This document shows, one piece after another, positions 39,345-49,881 of a DNA stretch of 64,000 bases. Source of the DNA: Scheffersomyces stipitis CBS 6054 (Eukaryota > Ascomycota > Pichiomycetes > Serinales > Debaryomycetaceae). The stretch lies in NCBI RefSeq assembly GCF_000209165.1, contig NC_009068.1, positions 3,162,001-3,226,000 of the forward strand, in the 5' to 3' direction. Below the pieces are notes generated by a model. It saw only the letters and a list, made by a program, of their open reading frames with translations. It was not told the DNA's origin and did not search any database. Numbering within the stretch: position 1 is the stretch's first letter; each line of letters begins with the position of its first letter. The position numbers and the translations under genes are program-made.

Positions 39345-42300
39345 CTAAGCCTCACCAGAAGTCCTCTTGGGCTTTCCACGGGCTTGGCCACGGCCACCTC
39401 TTCCTCTGAAACCACCACGACCTCTACTAGAATTCTGGTTTTGATGCTGTTGAGGCTGTTGATTCTGCTGTGGATGCTGTGGCTGTTGAGCTTCAGCATT
39501 TTGTGGTGGAGGTGGAAGAACCTGGCCAGGAACTGGTGGAGGATAGTACCCGTTAGGGGGTGGTGGGACACCGTAGAAAGCAGGCTGAACTGGATACATA
39601 GGTGGAGGAACCGCCGGGGCACCTTCGTTCATTACTTGTGAATAGATGGTGCCATAGATCTGTTTAAGCGCGTTAGTGTTGATGGCGGCGGCAGCAGCAC
39701 CGTTGTCCTCACCAGCAGCCTTGTCGGATTCATTTTCTTTTTCACCGGCTTCCTGTTTCTTCGCTCCTCCCTTTAACAAGCTCAACAACTCGTGAGACTT
39801 CTTAGCGTTGACGTCCTTTTGGTGAGCAGCCTTAACCTTCAATTCTTCGTCCTTCTTCTTCTTTTCTTCAGCTTTGTGTTTTTGCAAAGCAAGTAGACGG
39901 GCTTGTTTTTCCTTGTCTGTCAAGGTGCTTCTCTTCTGTGAAGCTCTCGAATGGTAGACAAATTGACGGTTGGAGATGTTCAACACCAACGAAGAATCCA
40001 AGGTCAACCCACGACTGGTCTGTAACTTTCCATTCATGGTGTTACCACTAAGTAATGGAAGATCAAATATGATTCCAAGTGAGTTCTTGGAGCCAATGGT
40101 GGTTATGCTCACCACAGTACCCTTTGACAAGATAGGGACCTTACCAAAGTCTTGGACGTAGATGATTCTGTCACCCAACTCGAACTTCTGGTCGCTCAAC
40201 AATTGATACGACTCGCTAGGGTTCAAAATGGCATCTTTTGGAACTCCCTTGATATCACGGTTGATGGTAGGAATAGGAGTACCGACGTAGTTAATCATAT
40301 ACTGCTCGATAGCCTGGAAACTGAACTTGGTTAACGATTCACTTTCCAAGGATACAGCAATAAGATCCTTTTTCACTTCCTTCAACCAACTACGGATTTC
40401 TTTCAACTCATCAGTGCTACTAATTTCTCCAACCCTGGGCATATCCTTTGATGTCCATCTGGTCAAGTTGACAAACAATTTAGGGAACTTTGTCTTGTAG
40501 CGATTGACCAAGTCCACAGCTAAAGGTGAAAATTCCCAGAACTTTCCGTTGGGCGATTTTTTAGTGTAGCCCAAAACCTTCTGTCTCTTGGATTCAAACT
40601 TCAACTCCAAACCGATGTTGGTACGGCCTCCCCTATCATCCAAAATCATGTACTGACTAGTGATCCTGGAGAGTAATAATGGGTTGAGTCGCAAAGTCTT
40701 ACTGACTTCGAAAGAAGGATAGTATTTGAACTCTCTGTTTTCAATGTTCAACCTCTTCTTACCGATGTTAGGTTCGGCTATCGACTGGATCTTAAATATC
40801 TGAATACTCAACTTGTCGTCGTTATAGCCAGCAACCGTGGCCGGTGTACCATAAGCCATATCTCCCAAGAAAACAACCTGCGAATTAACAGGGAATTCTT
40901 CTTCGATGGGGATTGGTGGTCTAAAAGCAAATCTCTGGTCTTTATTGGTTACTTCCTTGACGATCAATTGCAATGGATACAACTCCAACTCTCTGGCAAA
41001 AGTCTTAACAAAGGCTCCTTTAGCGTTTCTGATCAAACCATTTACAGGCTGAACGTATACTAAAGCATCGATTTCACCGAGCCTAACACCTCTAGTCTTG
41101 TTGTAGAGATTTTTCTGGGCATTGACATCTTGTCTGAACTGTCTGGCTTCTTCGGCGGTGACTTCAGAAGTGACGACCTTCTTGAGTCCAGCGGGAGTTC
41201 TAGAACCTTCATATTTGTGATCAGACTCAATGACCTTTACAATTCTGCATTCACGCAAATAGGGCCATTTGCTGTAGACTAATCTGTTGACAAACTGTTG
41301 GCCAAACTGAGCTACAGTCAAGTCGCCCCATATATTCTCAATCGAGAGAATCATAGACTCAGATCTTGAAGGATACTGGAAAACCTTGACTTCATTTAAT
41401 TGCAATTCAGCCTGAAATGGAATGTTAGACAACGAAGGGAATCCAGCAGACAAGTTCTTGCCCGTTTTGGCGCCCTCGATGAACCCAATTCTGTATTCGG
41501 ATACTTGCGGCAAAGTGTACGTTTCTTCTAAACACTCATCGTGTTCAAGATCCTGGAAGAAACCAGGTAAAGGAGATGGGTATACATGGTCACTCTGGGG
41601 ATTGTGTACAAACAAGATGGCTTGACCAAAAGAGTTTCTCTTGGTTTCCTCGGGAGACAACTTCTCTTCGACGGGTCTCAAGACGCTGATCAACTTGTTT
41701 TCGTCTACAAAGTCTAACAACACTACAGCTTCCCAAGATGCAGTCTTACCGTTCATATCGATATCCACTTCATTGGGATAGTTCATGATGATAGGCGAAT
41801 GAGGCTCAGTCATCAAAGGTCTGTACACCAATGGCATCAACTTTCTTGATCTGGCAGGTAAAACGGCCATCAACTGTTCAAAAGGTTTGAATGGAGTCGA
41901 CTTTTCAAACTTCAATTCCTCGCCCTTCTTGATCAACTCCTCCAACCCAATGGAAATGTCGGAAATTCTGGGGGAATAGTGGTATCTATAGTACCAGTTC
42001 CACGAGGGAACACCCTGATAATAATAATACAAGACCCATTGTAAACCTTCCACGTAGTGCTCGGTGAGCTCGACAATTTTGTCCTTGTCGTAGATGGAAA
42101 AATGTAACTTTTCCTTGTAGTACTTGTCCTTCCAATCCAAGAACTTATTGTCGTAGATATCTTTAGAATTTTTCAACAATTCTTCAGTTTCAATCAAGTT
42201 GGCCAGCTGATACTTCTTGATGACACGTCTTGTTTCATTCAAACGCTCTTCAAACTCTTCATCAGATTCATATGGAGATAACCCATCAATGTCAAGTTTA

Positions 42301-43667
42301 GCTTCATACGTGTTTTGCGACTGAGAATGGATAATCACTAGTCCGACGTTCATGGCAAACTCTTTAATGAAGTCTAAGTACTTTTCTACGTCTTCCGTTG
42401 GCAACTTCAAGCTCCGCAACTTGCCCTGATTTTCCAAATCAGTCAATTCGGATACTGGTTTTGAAGCAATCTCCATTAACCACGGCTTGATGTAACCCAC
42501 CAACTTCTTTTGATCTTTCAAGATCAATAACTTGCCAATTCTTTTTCTCTTCTTCTCACCAGAAATGGAGATGTCGTCCAACTTCTTGTTGAACCACTCG
42601 ACGTCTACGTCCTGCTTCTCAAAGTTCTCCAACTCAAACTCAGACAAGTAGTGTATCCAGATGTTGAGACGCTTCAAATTTATGGTACCGTACTCGTTGA
42701 TATAACCATCAGATTGTTTCAAAGTCTGTTTGAATGTTGCAATCAAAAGCGGAAATGCTCCCTTGTTTATGAACAAATCAGGTAAATTAGGCAAGAAATC
42801 GTTCCCAATCACATACATAATCAAGATGAAGTCGTCTAGTACTCGCTCGAAGTCATACTCAAACGACAACTCGCCCACCAAGTCCTGGAATTCTAACGCC
42901 AAATACTCTCTCACTAAAGACAAGTGTAACAAGAAGAACTTCTGATCGTGTAAATCCTTCAGTTTGGACCTCTGAGGACCGAAGGTGACTTCTTCTCTCA
43001 AAAGAGCAAAATGTGGATCGTGTGACAGCAACCCCAACATGATCAAATCTGCGTCCAAACCATAGATGCAGTGTCTCGAGTTTGGATCATACTCCTTCTG
43101 CGATCTTATGGTTCGGATATACTCCATGATCTTATGTTCCCCTTCTCCTGGAACCTCATGGCCTGACAAGATTATCTTGATATTAGCCCAATTGGAGTCG
43201 TCGGTGATTTTCTTGTGGATGAAATACTTCAAGTTGTCGGTTAACTTAGCCATGAACTCCGTTCCGGGAGTAATCGAATTCGAGTCAAATGGATCGTCCT
43301 TGGGGATCTCTTCACCGTTGGCAATAGCCTTCTTCAAGTTTTCTTCGGCTTCATACGCTGTTCTGAATCTTCTGGCACGCTGTTGATTCATCTTTGCACG
43401 AGGTGCAACACCATCTATAGCCATGTAGAACACCTTGTTAGGTCTGATAATCTCAAACAAGTGCTCGATGTAGCTGAAAATTGAAGCATACATCTGGTCG
43501 TCTGTCATTCTCAGTAACGTATCATCGTTTGAATGCGTACATGTGTGCAAAATCGAGTTCATATCCAAGTAGAGATTGTCGAACTCGGGAATTTGGTTCT
43601 CGTCGATGAGCTGCGATATCAACGGCCATCTTTCCGATATGAATCTGAAGAATTTCGGGATACCCAT
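39345..43667 (-). CDS. XRN1: Cytoplasmic 5'-3' exoribonuclease Xrn1 (Kem1)
   Basis: This 1440-residue protein starts MGIPKFFRFISERWP, the universal XRN N-terminus. The nuclease core (about 1-670) shows DMNSILHTCTH, GEGEHKIMEYIR and GLDADLIMLGL, with acidic metal-binding residues in place. After it come the D1-D4-like and SH3-like segments of Xrn1. The tail (about 1250-1440) is first charged and coiled-coil-like, then Pro/Gln-rich, ending in an RGG cluster RGRGGFRGRGGRG. Xrn1 degrades decapped mRNA in the cytoplasm and P bodies. The length fits (S. cerevisiae 1528). Nuclear Rat1 is shorter and has a different C-terminus, so Xrn1 is the better call. Confidence 0.97.
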   Translation of the reverse strand: MGIPKFFRFISERWPLISQLIDENQIPEFDNLYLDMNSILHTCTHSNDDTLLRMTDDQMYASIFSYIEHLFEIIRPNKVFYMAIDGVAPRAKMNQQRARRFRTAYEAEENLKKAIANGEEIPKDDPFDSNSITPGTEFMAKLTDNLKYFIHKKITDDSNWANIKIILSGHEVPGEGEHKIMEYIRTIRSQKEYDPNSRHCIYGLDADLIMLGLLSHDPHFALLREEVTFGPQRSKLKDLHDQKFFLLHLSLVREYLALEFQDLVGELSFEYDFERVLDDFILIMYVIGNDFLPNLPDLFINKGAFPLLIATFKQTLKQSDGYINEYGTINLKRLNIWIHYLSEFELENFEKQDVDVEWFNKKLDDISISGEKKRKRIGKLLILKDQKKLVGYIKPWLMEIASKPVSELTDLENQGKLRSLKLPTEDVEKYLDFIKEFAMNVGLVIIHSQSQNTYEAKLDIDGLSPYESDEEFEERLNETRRVIKKYQLANLIETEELLKNSKDIYDNKFLDWKDKYYKEKLHFSIYDKDKIVELTEHYVEGLQWVLYYYYQGVPSWNWYYRYHYSPRISDISIGLEELIKKGEELKFEKSTPFKPFEQLMAVLPARSRKLMPLVYRPLMTEPHSPIIMNYPNEVDIDMNGKTASWEAVVLLDFVDENKLISVLRPVEEKLSPEETKRNSFGQAILFVHNPQSDHVYPSPLPGFFQDLEHDECLEETYTLPQVSEYRIGFIEGAKTGKNLSAGFPSLSNIPFQAELQLNEVKVFQYPSRSESMILSIENIWGDLTVAQFGQQFVNRLVYSKWPYLRECRIVKVIESDHKYEGSRTPAGLKKVVTSEVTAEEARQFRQDVNAQKNLYNKTRGVRLGEIDALVYVQPVNGLIRNAKGAFVKTFARELELYPLQLIVKEVTNKDQRFAFRPPIPIEEEFPVNSQVVFLGDMAYGTPATVAGYNDDKLSIQIFKIQSIAEPNIGKKRLNIENREFKYYPSFEVSKTLRLNPLLLSRITSQYMILDDRGGRTNIGLELKFESKRQKVLGYTKKSPNGKFWEFSPLAVDLVNRYKTKFPKLFVNLTRWTSKDMPRVGEISSTDELKEIRSWLKEVKKDLIAVSLESESLTKFSFQAIEQYMINYVGTPIPTINRDIKGVPKDAILNPSESYQLLSDQKFELGDRIIYVQDFGKVPILSKGTVVSITTIGSKNSLGIIFDLPLLSGNTMNGKLQTSRGLTLDSSLVLNISNRQFVYHSRASQKRSTLTDKEKQARLLALQKHKAEEKKKKDEELKVKAAHQKDVNAKKSHELLSLLKGGAKKQEAGEKENESDKAAGEDNGAAAAAINTNALKQIYGTIYSQVMNEGAPAVPPPMYPVQPAFYGVPPPPNGYYPPPVPGQVLPPPPQNAEAQQPQHPQQNQQPQQHQNQNSSRGRGGFRGRGGRGQARGKPKRTSGEA

Positions 43668-44361
43668 GGTGAAGGTTAAATGAAGTCTGTAAGTATGAAA
43701 ATGAAATTGACAGTAGTTCGAAAGTACAAAATTTTAACAAATAATGGCTTCTCGACAATCAGATCTTGATATTGAATACGCCGATTGAAATTTTATCGAT
43801 GCAATTATAGAATTACTTTTGAGTTCTGAAATCTATAGAATCAACTCTAGGAAACAATCTCAGAATTGTTTGAAACTTTTAATTTCGGATTTTCGTTCTG
43901 AAAATTCTTAATTACAAATACTGTTCTTCGCACACTACTTCTATACACTTAGATTGGCCAGTGTCCTCAAAAATGTGTAGTTCAGTGTTGATCAAAAAGA
44001 AGAAATGGTGAAATTTCCTGTTTGACATATTCGAAAATTCGTCCATAATTTCGCTTTGGACACCAGACACTACCTCCTGCAGGTAGTTCCGCGATTTGGC
44101 AAGCGGTTCCAGGGTCTTTTTTTTTGCAACTAATTCTTTTGCACCTATTTCTATAAGCGTATAGCATTCATTCAAAACAACTACCTATATAGAGAGAATC
44201 CAACCATAGGAAACCAACACAATAATCATAAATAATCAAAATAATAGAATATAGAAAAATAGACAAAAATTAACAAACCTGTTCTTAGTTTATATCAGAA
44301 ACCAACCAAAACCTATCAAACACAAATTTAGGACATCAAGATAAACATATCAACCACTCAG
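43668..44361. other. Intergenic XRN1 upstream, with an ATG-less open frame
   Basis: This 694 bp stretch holds the XRN1 leader on the left and an open frame at 43912-44175 on the minus strand, described separately. The part at 44220-44340 is very AT-rich. A run of nine A on the minus strand near 44123 is a slippage-prone site. Confidence 0.4.
43912..44175 (-). CDS. Possible small protein or terminal exon, no ATG
   Basis: The frame reads VVVLNECYTLIEIGAKELVA and continues about 75 residues with a helical, charged, protein-like composition, ending IEVVCEEQYL. It has no ATG at the 5' end; the first candidate is TTG. Just upstream is ATATAG, which could be a splice acceptor. One phase-compatible exon would be ATG GTA CCC followed by GTGAGT (about 44378-44370), but that overlaps the tail of the next gene and no perfect TACTAAC lies between. 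The family is unknown. It may be a short spliced gene, a relic or chance. Confidence 0.25.
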   Translation of the reverse strand: MNECYTLIEIGAKELVAKKKTLEPLAKSRNYLQEVVSGVQSEIMDEFSNMSNRKFHHFFFLINTELHIFEDTGQSKCIEVVCEEQYL

Positions 44362-46152
44362 TCACTCACGGGTACCATATAATGGAGCTACAACCAGGCC
44401 ATACACTGGAACAACCACAACATCCGTGGTTGTACCTTTAAATAAATCTCTTAATGGACGGGCGCGTTTGTAAATAGCCACAGCACATCTGTTCAAGTTC
44501 TGTTTCACTTCTACATTCTTGATTCTATCGACAACCCACAGAGAAGCATCGTTCAAATTATCGATTCCAGCTATGGAGTTAGCCTTGATAGTCTCTATTG
44601 TGGAAACAAATGCAGCCTTCACGGGCCCATCGTACTTGTTGTACGTTGAGTCCACAACGTTCAAGAAACTACTGTAGCTCTCAGAAGATGCCTTCTGTAT
44701 CCACAGCCAGCTGTCAAGAACCTGTTGTGAATACTTGTTAGAATCATCTGTTAAGAAATGGTAGAGAGAGTCGCTGAGAGATGAGAGCTGATAGTTCGTA
44801 ATTTCAGCAAACTCCCTGAACTTTGCCATCCCAGTCGTCAGGAAACGATTGAAGGCACTCAAGCCATCGGCTTTCCATAAATCCCAAGTTTGCAATCCCA
44901 ATTGCTTATACCTAAAAAAACCATTGGTAATCATGCCCTGCAATACCTGCACCTGTCCTTGTGTCAACTTGCCGAATTTTACCAACTCGTGTGAAATAAT
45001 GATGGAACGGTCTCTAATGCCATTCCACTGTGCCATGACCACTTCAGACACCTGTCGTCTATCGATATGAAGATAATTATCAATGACATAATTGCTTCCC
45101 TGGAAGACATTGTTCTTGAACCGGTTTCCATATTTCACAATCTTGTTGACTCTCTTCTTCTTCTTGGAGAAGAAAGAGAAAGCGGATATCGAGGCTGTCT
45201 CTTCCTCATACATGAGTTCCTCCAATTCTTGAAGCATATGGCGCATGTAGTCGATGGCATTCTCTGGGTCTTGTTCGGCAACGAAGTACGTCGTGACATA
45301 ACAGGAAACATAGTAAAGAGGTATCAAGCTGAGAACACTGGCAAAAAAGTAGTAGTACAAGTAGTCGGAATTCGATTCCAAGAATTTTTGTAAATATGCA
45401 AGTCCTTGCAACAAGTATTTTTGGAACACTCTTTGTTCCTCCTGGATTTGGTGTTCTTTGTCTACAGGATCCACGGGAAGAGGGGTGGTAGGGACGGTTT
45501 CTTCCACAGTCCTAAGCTCGACAATGGTGTCGTCGAGGTTTTCTTGCTCTTCTTGAACCAATTCTTGTGGTTCTTCCTTGACAGTTTGGGCCCTTTGGTC
45601 GGCGATATACTTGTTCAACTGGTCAATTTTGACCTTGGCAAAGTTGGAATAAAAATTGGTTGAACTCTGTTTGATGGACTCATTAATTTTCGACAAATTC
45701 TCGTAGAAGTTGATTTTGGAAGAAATAGCTGACTCTGCTAGTTTCTCAGGATCACAGAGATCTTGTTCCGACTCGGAATCTGAGTTTGTTTCTTCAGATA
45801 ATGAAGATACAGAAGCTGCGTACAGAGAATTTGTCTCGCCCATGAGACCTGCATCAATACCAGTATCGATGCTGTCCCCTTTTTGGAACCCGTCATTCGT
45901 GGTTTCTGGCTCAATAACAGTTTCAGCATCGTTTTTAGAGCCAGAACTGTTCGAACGACTGTAGATTGAAGGTAATTTAAAGGTGGTGAAGGAAGAAATC
46001 GATGAACGCGGTTCCTTTCGGTTTTCAGCCAAATCCAATGGGTCGTTCTGGTGGTCCAAGGTGAGGTCGTGTGACGAAGTTGTAGATTGGTCATCGTCGA
46101 CATCTGAGGACGACGAGATGATGGACCAGTCTTCGTCTGTAGAACGTGACAT
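44362..46152 (-). CDS. Single-pass membrane protein with N-terminal AIM-like motif, function unknown
   Basis: This 596-residue protein has a strongly acidic, Ser-rich N-terminal half (1-245). At its very start is DEDWSIISSSSDVDDD, where W9-S-I-I12 with preceding acids and following serines fits an Atg8-interacting motif. One strong transmembrane segment lies at about 264-291 (YLYYYFFASVLSLIPLYYVS). The C-terminal 300 residues are mostly helical, with several amphipathic stretches, and contain a basic cluster KKKKRVNK near 330. There is no signal peptide or other known domain. The layout (AIM, disordered linker, one membrane span, helices beyond) recalls selective-autophagy receptors such as Atg39 or Atg40, but sequence similarity is not shown. 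It ends VVAPLYGTRE. Confidence 0.8.
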   Translation of the reverse strand: MSRSTDEDWSIISSSSDVDDDQSTTSSHDLTLDHQNDPLDLAENRKEPRSSISSFTTFKLPSIYSRSNSSGSKNDAETVIEPETTNDGFQKGDSIDTGIDAGLMGETNSLYAASVSSLSEETNSDSESEQDLCDPEKLAESAISSKINFYENLSKINESIKQSSTNFYSNFAKVKIDQLNKYIADQRAQTVKEEPQELVQEEQENLDDTIVELRTVEETVPTTPLPVDPVDKEHQIQEEQRVFQKYLLQGLAYLQKFLESNSDYLYYYFFASVLSLIPLYYVSCYVTTYFVAEQDPENAIDYMRHMLQELEELMYEEETASISAFSFFSKKKKRVNKIVKYGNRFKNNVFQGSNYVIDNYLHIDRRQVSEVVMAQWNGIRDRSIIISHELVKFGKLTQGQVQVLQGMITNGFFRYKQLGLQTWDLWKADGLSAFNRFLTTGMAKFREFAEITNYQLSSLSDSLYHFLTDDSNKYSQQVLDSWLWIQKASSESYSSFLNVVDSTYNKYDGPVKAAFVSTIETIKANSIAGIDNLNDASLWVVDRIKNVEVKQNLNRCAVAIYKRARPLRDLFKGTTTDVVVVPVYGLVVAPLYGTRE

Positions 46153-47531
46153 CTCAAATTATATCAGAAAAGCAGCAGAATCTGATCGAAAGGAATATTA
46201 CCTACTACAGCACACAACTATATAACTACTATAGGTCTTTCCTATAGTATGGGCTAACTAAGTAATTTAGCAATTTAGCAATTACTATCGATGATAACAG
46301 AACTTCAAATATGATTGGTACAACTCTGAATTCGTGCAAGGAATTTAAAACCTAAAGCAATTTGTCAGAATTATAAATAGGAACGAGAATTGCAATTAGA
46401 TTCTAGACCAATATATAGAATACTTCGTGGTATTCGTCTGATGATATTCTTATGAATTTTAGTTGACTATGGCAATTCTAGATTTCGGCAGACACTCTAA
46501 ACGTTGGTTAGCACTTCAGCCAATAAAAAGACGCCAATCTCGAGTTTGGATCAGTGGCAACAAGGGGGTTGACGAAGCCACAAAACTACCGATATCTAAC
46601 CGAAATTCGAAGTTGGAGTAATTGGATTTCGCAAGAGTGGGCTACAGAATAGTCTCAGTATAGGTGCCCAATTTGGTATACGGTTGCCTTCTAGAATTAT
46701 GATATTCAAGACTAAGTGCTAAAAAGAGTGTGGAACTAATAAGAAAGATGGAACATGACTGATAAGATAAAGGAGGGGATAGGCGTGCAGATAAGAGATA
46801 TGTCACGTGTTGTGCTGGAATTAATCCGGGAGTTGCAATCAGAACAAACAACAGCGGGACTTTGTCTTGCTGTTGGTTCTGTTGTCTGCACTTGTCTTTG
46901 TGGCCGTCTCTATGTTTCGAATCTCATTATGACAATTGTAATGGACGTCTTTCCCTGGTTCGGACCCCGTCGGGTAATCTACTTATGGTAGCGCGGTATC
47001 CCTGCCAGCCTTAATCGGGCCATATTTTGGTGCATATGCAGCTCCGACACCTGCAGCTAACAATAGAAGGTTGCAACCTCTGTCCCAGAGGCATGGCGCT
47101 ATTGGTTTTGATTTTTCGAGTTTCCAAATATGGGGGACATTTTGCTACTGATACTGAGGAAGACATCCTGGAAGAGAAACACAGTAGAAACTTTTGGAGA
47201 GAAAAATGAGAAGATAAGAAATTTATGGAGTATTGCAAAACATTTATGGTGATTGCAAAATTATTGTACAGAATTGAGCAAAAATTACAAATAAAGCTGT
47301 TGCACGTTCAAAATCAACCATACAATTAAGTTCAGTTGATACAACAGTAGTTCCTACAAATACATTAAGATGAGTAGGAGTACAGAATCTAGAGTTTATT
47401 GACTAAAATTATATAAATGGTTACTTTAATTGCTAAGTATGAACAGAAGCTTTGGATTAAAAATGGAATATTGAAGATGTCTTCAGATTCAATATTAGCA
47501 TATTTAACAGGGTAGAAGTTATCGTTGAATC

Positions 47532-47771
47532 TTACATAGAAGAAACCAATTGTTCTTGAGAAGAAACTTCAGATGCCGCTAATTTTTGTGTATTCCTTCT
47601 GCAAGTACCTACTAAAACTGTTATCTGCTGCTGGAAGATAACTATATTTCTTGCGATAGCGAAGAATATCCAGTTCAAGTGTCCTAGGTATGCAAGAAAC
47701 AGCCCTACAAGGAACGCAAACATGCAACAAGTATACCAGACGACTTGTGAGCTATCTCCGGCCGCCTTCAT
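47532..47771 (-). CDS. Possible small two-span membrane protein, 79 residues
   Basis: The ATG-started ORF encodes MKAAGDSSQVVWYTCCMFAF and two hydrophobic segments (about 9-31 and 33-55), then a polar tail ending QEQLVSSM. It is isolated in a 3.7 kb gap. Hydrophobic short ORFs arise often by chance in T-rich DNA, so it is only a candidate. No family is recognised. Confidence 0.25.
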   Translation of the reverse strand: MKAAGDSSQVVWYTCCMFAFLVGLFLAYLGHLNWIFFAIARNIVIFQQQITVLVGTCRRNTQKLAASEVSSQEQLVSSM

Positions 47772-48365
47772 TTCGGAAAGATTTCATTAAACATAAACAT
47801 GGCCTGGTGGAGATGGATTTTATGGATAGAGCAAGCAGTTTTTACCGAAGAGCAGAGTTACTTCTGCCCAACTTATGCATGCAAGAGCCAAACCATAATA
47901 ACAAACAAGCAATCACTTGGATCTATTTAGTTTAATTCTTCATAACAAGAGAGATCTACATTGGTTCCTGAGCCTGTGCACAGAGCCAAGAGGCGATCCA
48001 ACATGCCAAAGAGCTTTGAGCAAGTGACTAAATAGGAAATTAGGGCAGCGACACGCTAGACGAATTAGTTTATCGTTTAGACTTTGTTTGTTTACTTCCG
48101 ATCAGATCAGAAGTGTTTCACGACCGACAAGAAAGAGAACTGAAACAAAGCAACCATTTACGATGAAAAGGCAGGAGATGGCCGAAGAATGAGAGTGGAA
48201 ATGTACAGTCTAGGAGATTGGACAGATGATCTGGATAGATAGAAATACAGACAAAGCAGATCACTTTCAGAAATGCAGAGAAGTTTATATGCTACTGAAG
48301 TGACATTGGCGACATGAAAAAGTAATAGAATACTGAAGGAATTTAATTGACCATTTGTTCACTTC

Positions 48366-48420
48366 CAATTAATTGGTTAATTGGTTTATTAGTTAATTTT
48401 TAGTTAATTAGTTTATTGGT
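48366..48420. repeat. Imperfect TTAATTGGTT / TTAATTAG repeat
   Basis: About five imperfect units of TTAATTGG/TTAGTTAATT type form a low-complexity AT tract between the two divergent genes. Confidence 0.6.
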
Positions 48421-49881
48421 GAGTGAGAAATTGCTCTAGCACCGTACAAAAAATGAACCAAATCTCGAAACTGAACGGACTAAACTGCCTAAACCTAGCG
48501 GGAAAAATTAGTATCCGCCCCCGCTGTCTCTGTAAGGAAGACCATGCAAGTGAATATCTGGTGGTGTTAAGCGTAAAATTCGAATATTCACCCCTAATTT
48601 AGCGAACAAATAGTCTGCGCTTTTTCCACCACATTTTCCACCCTCAGTAGATTCGGTATTATATACAAATGTATGAGAATTAATTTAACAATGAGCGTCC
48701 AGCAATCGTGGAAAATCTCCCTTAACCACGTCTGTAGTGCCAAATGTCTGCCGTTTTCTCTCGCTAAATCGCAGCTGTCCTGGCCGTCTCTCCCACGGCC
48801 ACCATCTCCCTTCCAGCTTGAACCTCCCCAGAACTCCACCCCGTGTCGTCTCCTCAGCAATTATCAAACGGTTCCCACACGCTCATCTCCCACGGTTCCC
48901 CCTCAATCTACACAGGCTGCTGAGGTCACCTCACCTCTCCCTACCATCGACTACACAAAGAGATCAAGTTGGCTGACTGGCGTCTGGTAGTTGGATTCTG
49001 TGTCTTAGCTTTAATTAAACGTCTACAAATATCTGAGTCTACAAAAGTGTTCTCTACCGCTGTACCACTTCTCTGTCTGTGTCTGCCTCCTGCTCCCTGG
49101 CCCGTGTACGTCCAGTGTCTGTCTGTCCAGTGCCTGTCTGAGCCCAGCCCCTGGCCCTCAGTCTTCCATCAGACTGACATTCTCAACAACCTTTACGTCA
49201 AACGAGCAGAATAACTGACGGCGCTGACCTTGCGCATCCCGCTCAGCTGTAATCACTAGTTCCGACCCTGCCGATACCTTTAGCCTCCGATTTTCATTGT
49301 CAGAGAGACAGATTATCGTTCCATAAACCAATTTTTCATCTGTCTAGACTGAAATAGACCGAAAAACTGAACCAAAAGTCCCTTTCAAGCCTCAATAACC
49401 GGAAATTCGGATTCGCCGTAGCAAGAACTACAGATAGTTCGTCTTTCCGTCCCAGAGGTGCAATCCAGAGTCATTTTCTTGTAAATTGTCTATTCAAAGC
49501 TTTCGTAAGCATCGAAAAGAGTCCGATCGGCCCAAGAAACCCATCAACAAGATTGGAAGTCTTTCCAAATAACAAGGAATAGGATTGATAGTAGTATTTT
49601 GCAGAGCTTTCAACACTGCCTTGAACGATTTTTCACTGGGTAAAGTGATTTTTTGATAACGACTGTTCTCATTTGTTTCTTGCCCTCGCCATAATTCTGG
49701 ATCTAAAATCACAATCTGTCTACAAACGTGGAATATCTTGTTACAGCTTGTTTCATTATTTGATTGGAGATAGAAATTGTGATCGAAGTTTGCAAGGTTG
49801 TATTCTTCACAGAATTCTGTATTATTCTAGACCGGTTTCTCTCATAGACTATTTCCAATATCGTTAGCCATAACGTCGACA

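Larger units (their letters stand above)
46153..49881. promoter_or_regulatory. 3.7 kb divergent region upstream of the membrane-protein gene and KNS1
   Basis: No gene is certain. A 79-codon ORF at 47532 (minus) is listed separately. CAGAC/GTCTG words cluster at 49070-49150 on the KNS1 side, CACGTG is at 46803, and a TTAAT-rich repeat is at 48366-48420. The last 700 bp before KNS1 are probably leader. No tRNA was found. Confidence 0.4.

Noticed and set aside
46755..46991. 78-codon plus-strand ORF
   Set aside because: Short, without family likeness, and overlapped by a minus-strand frame of similar length.
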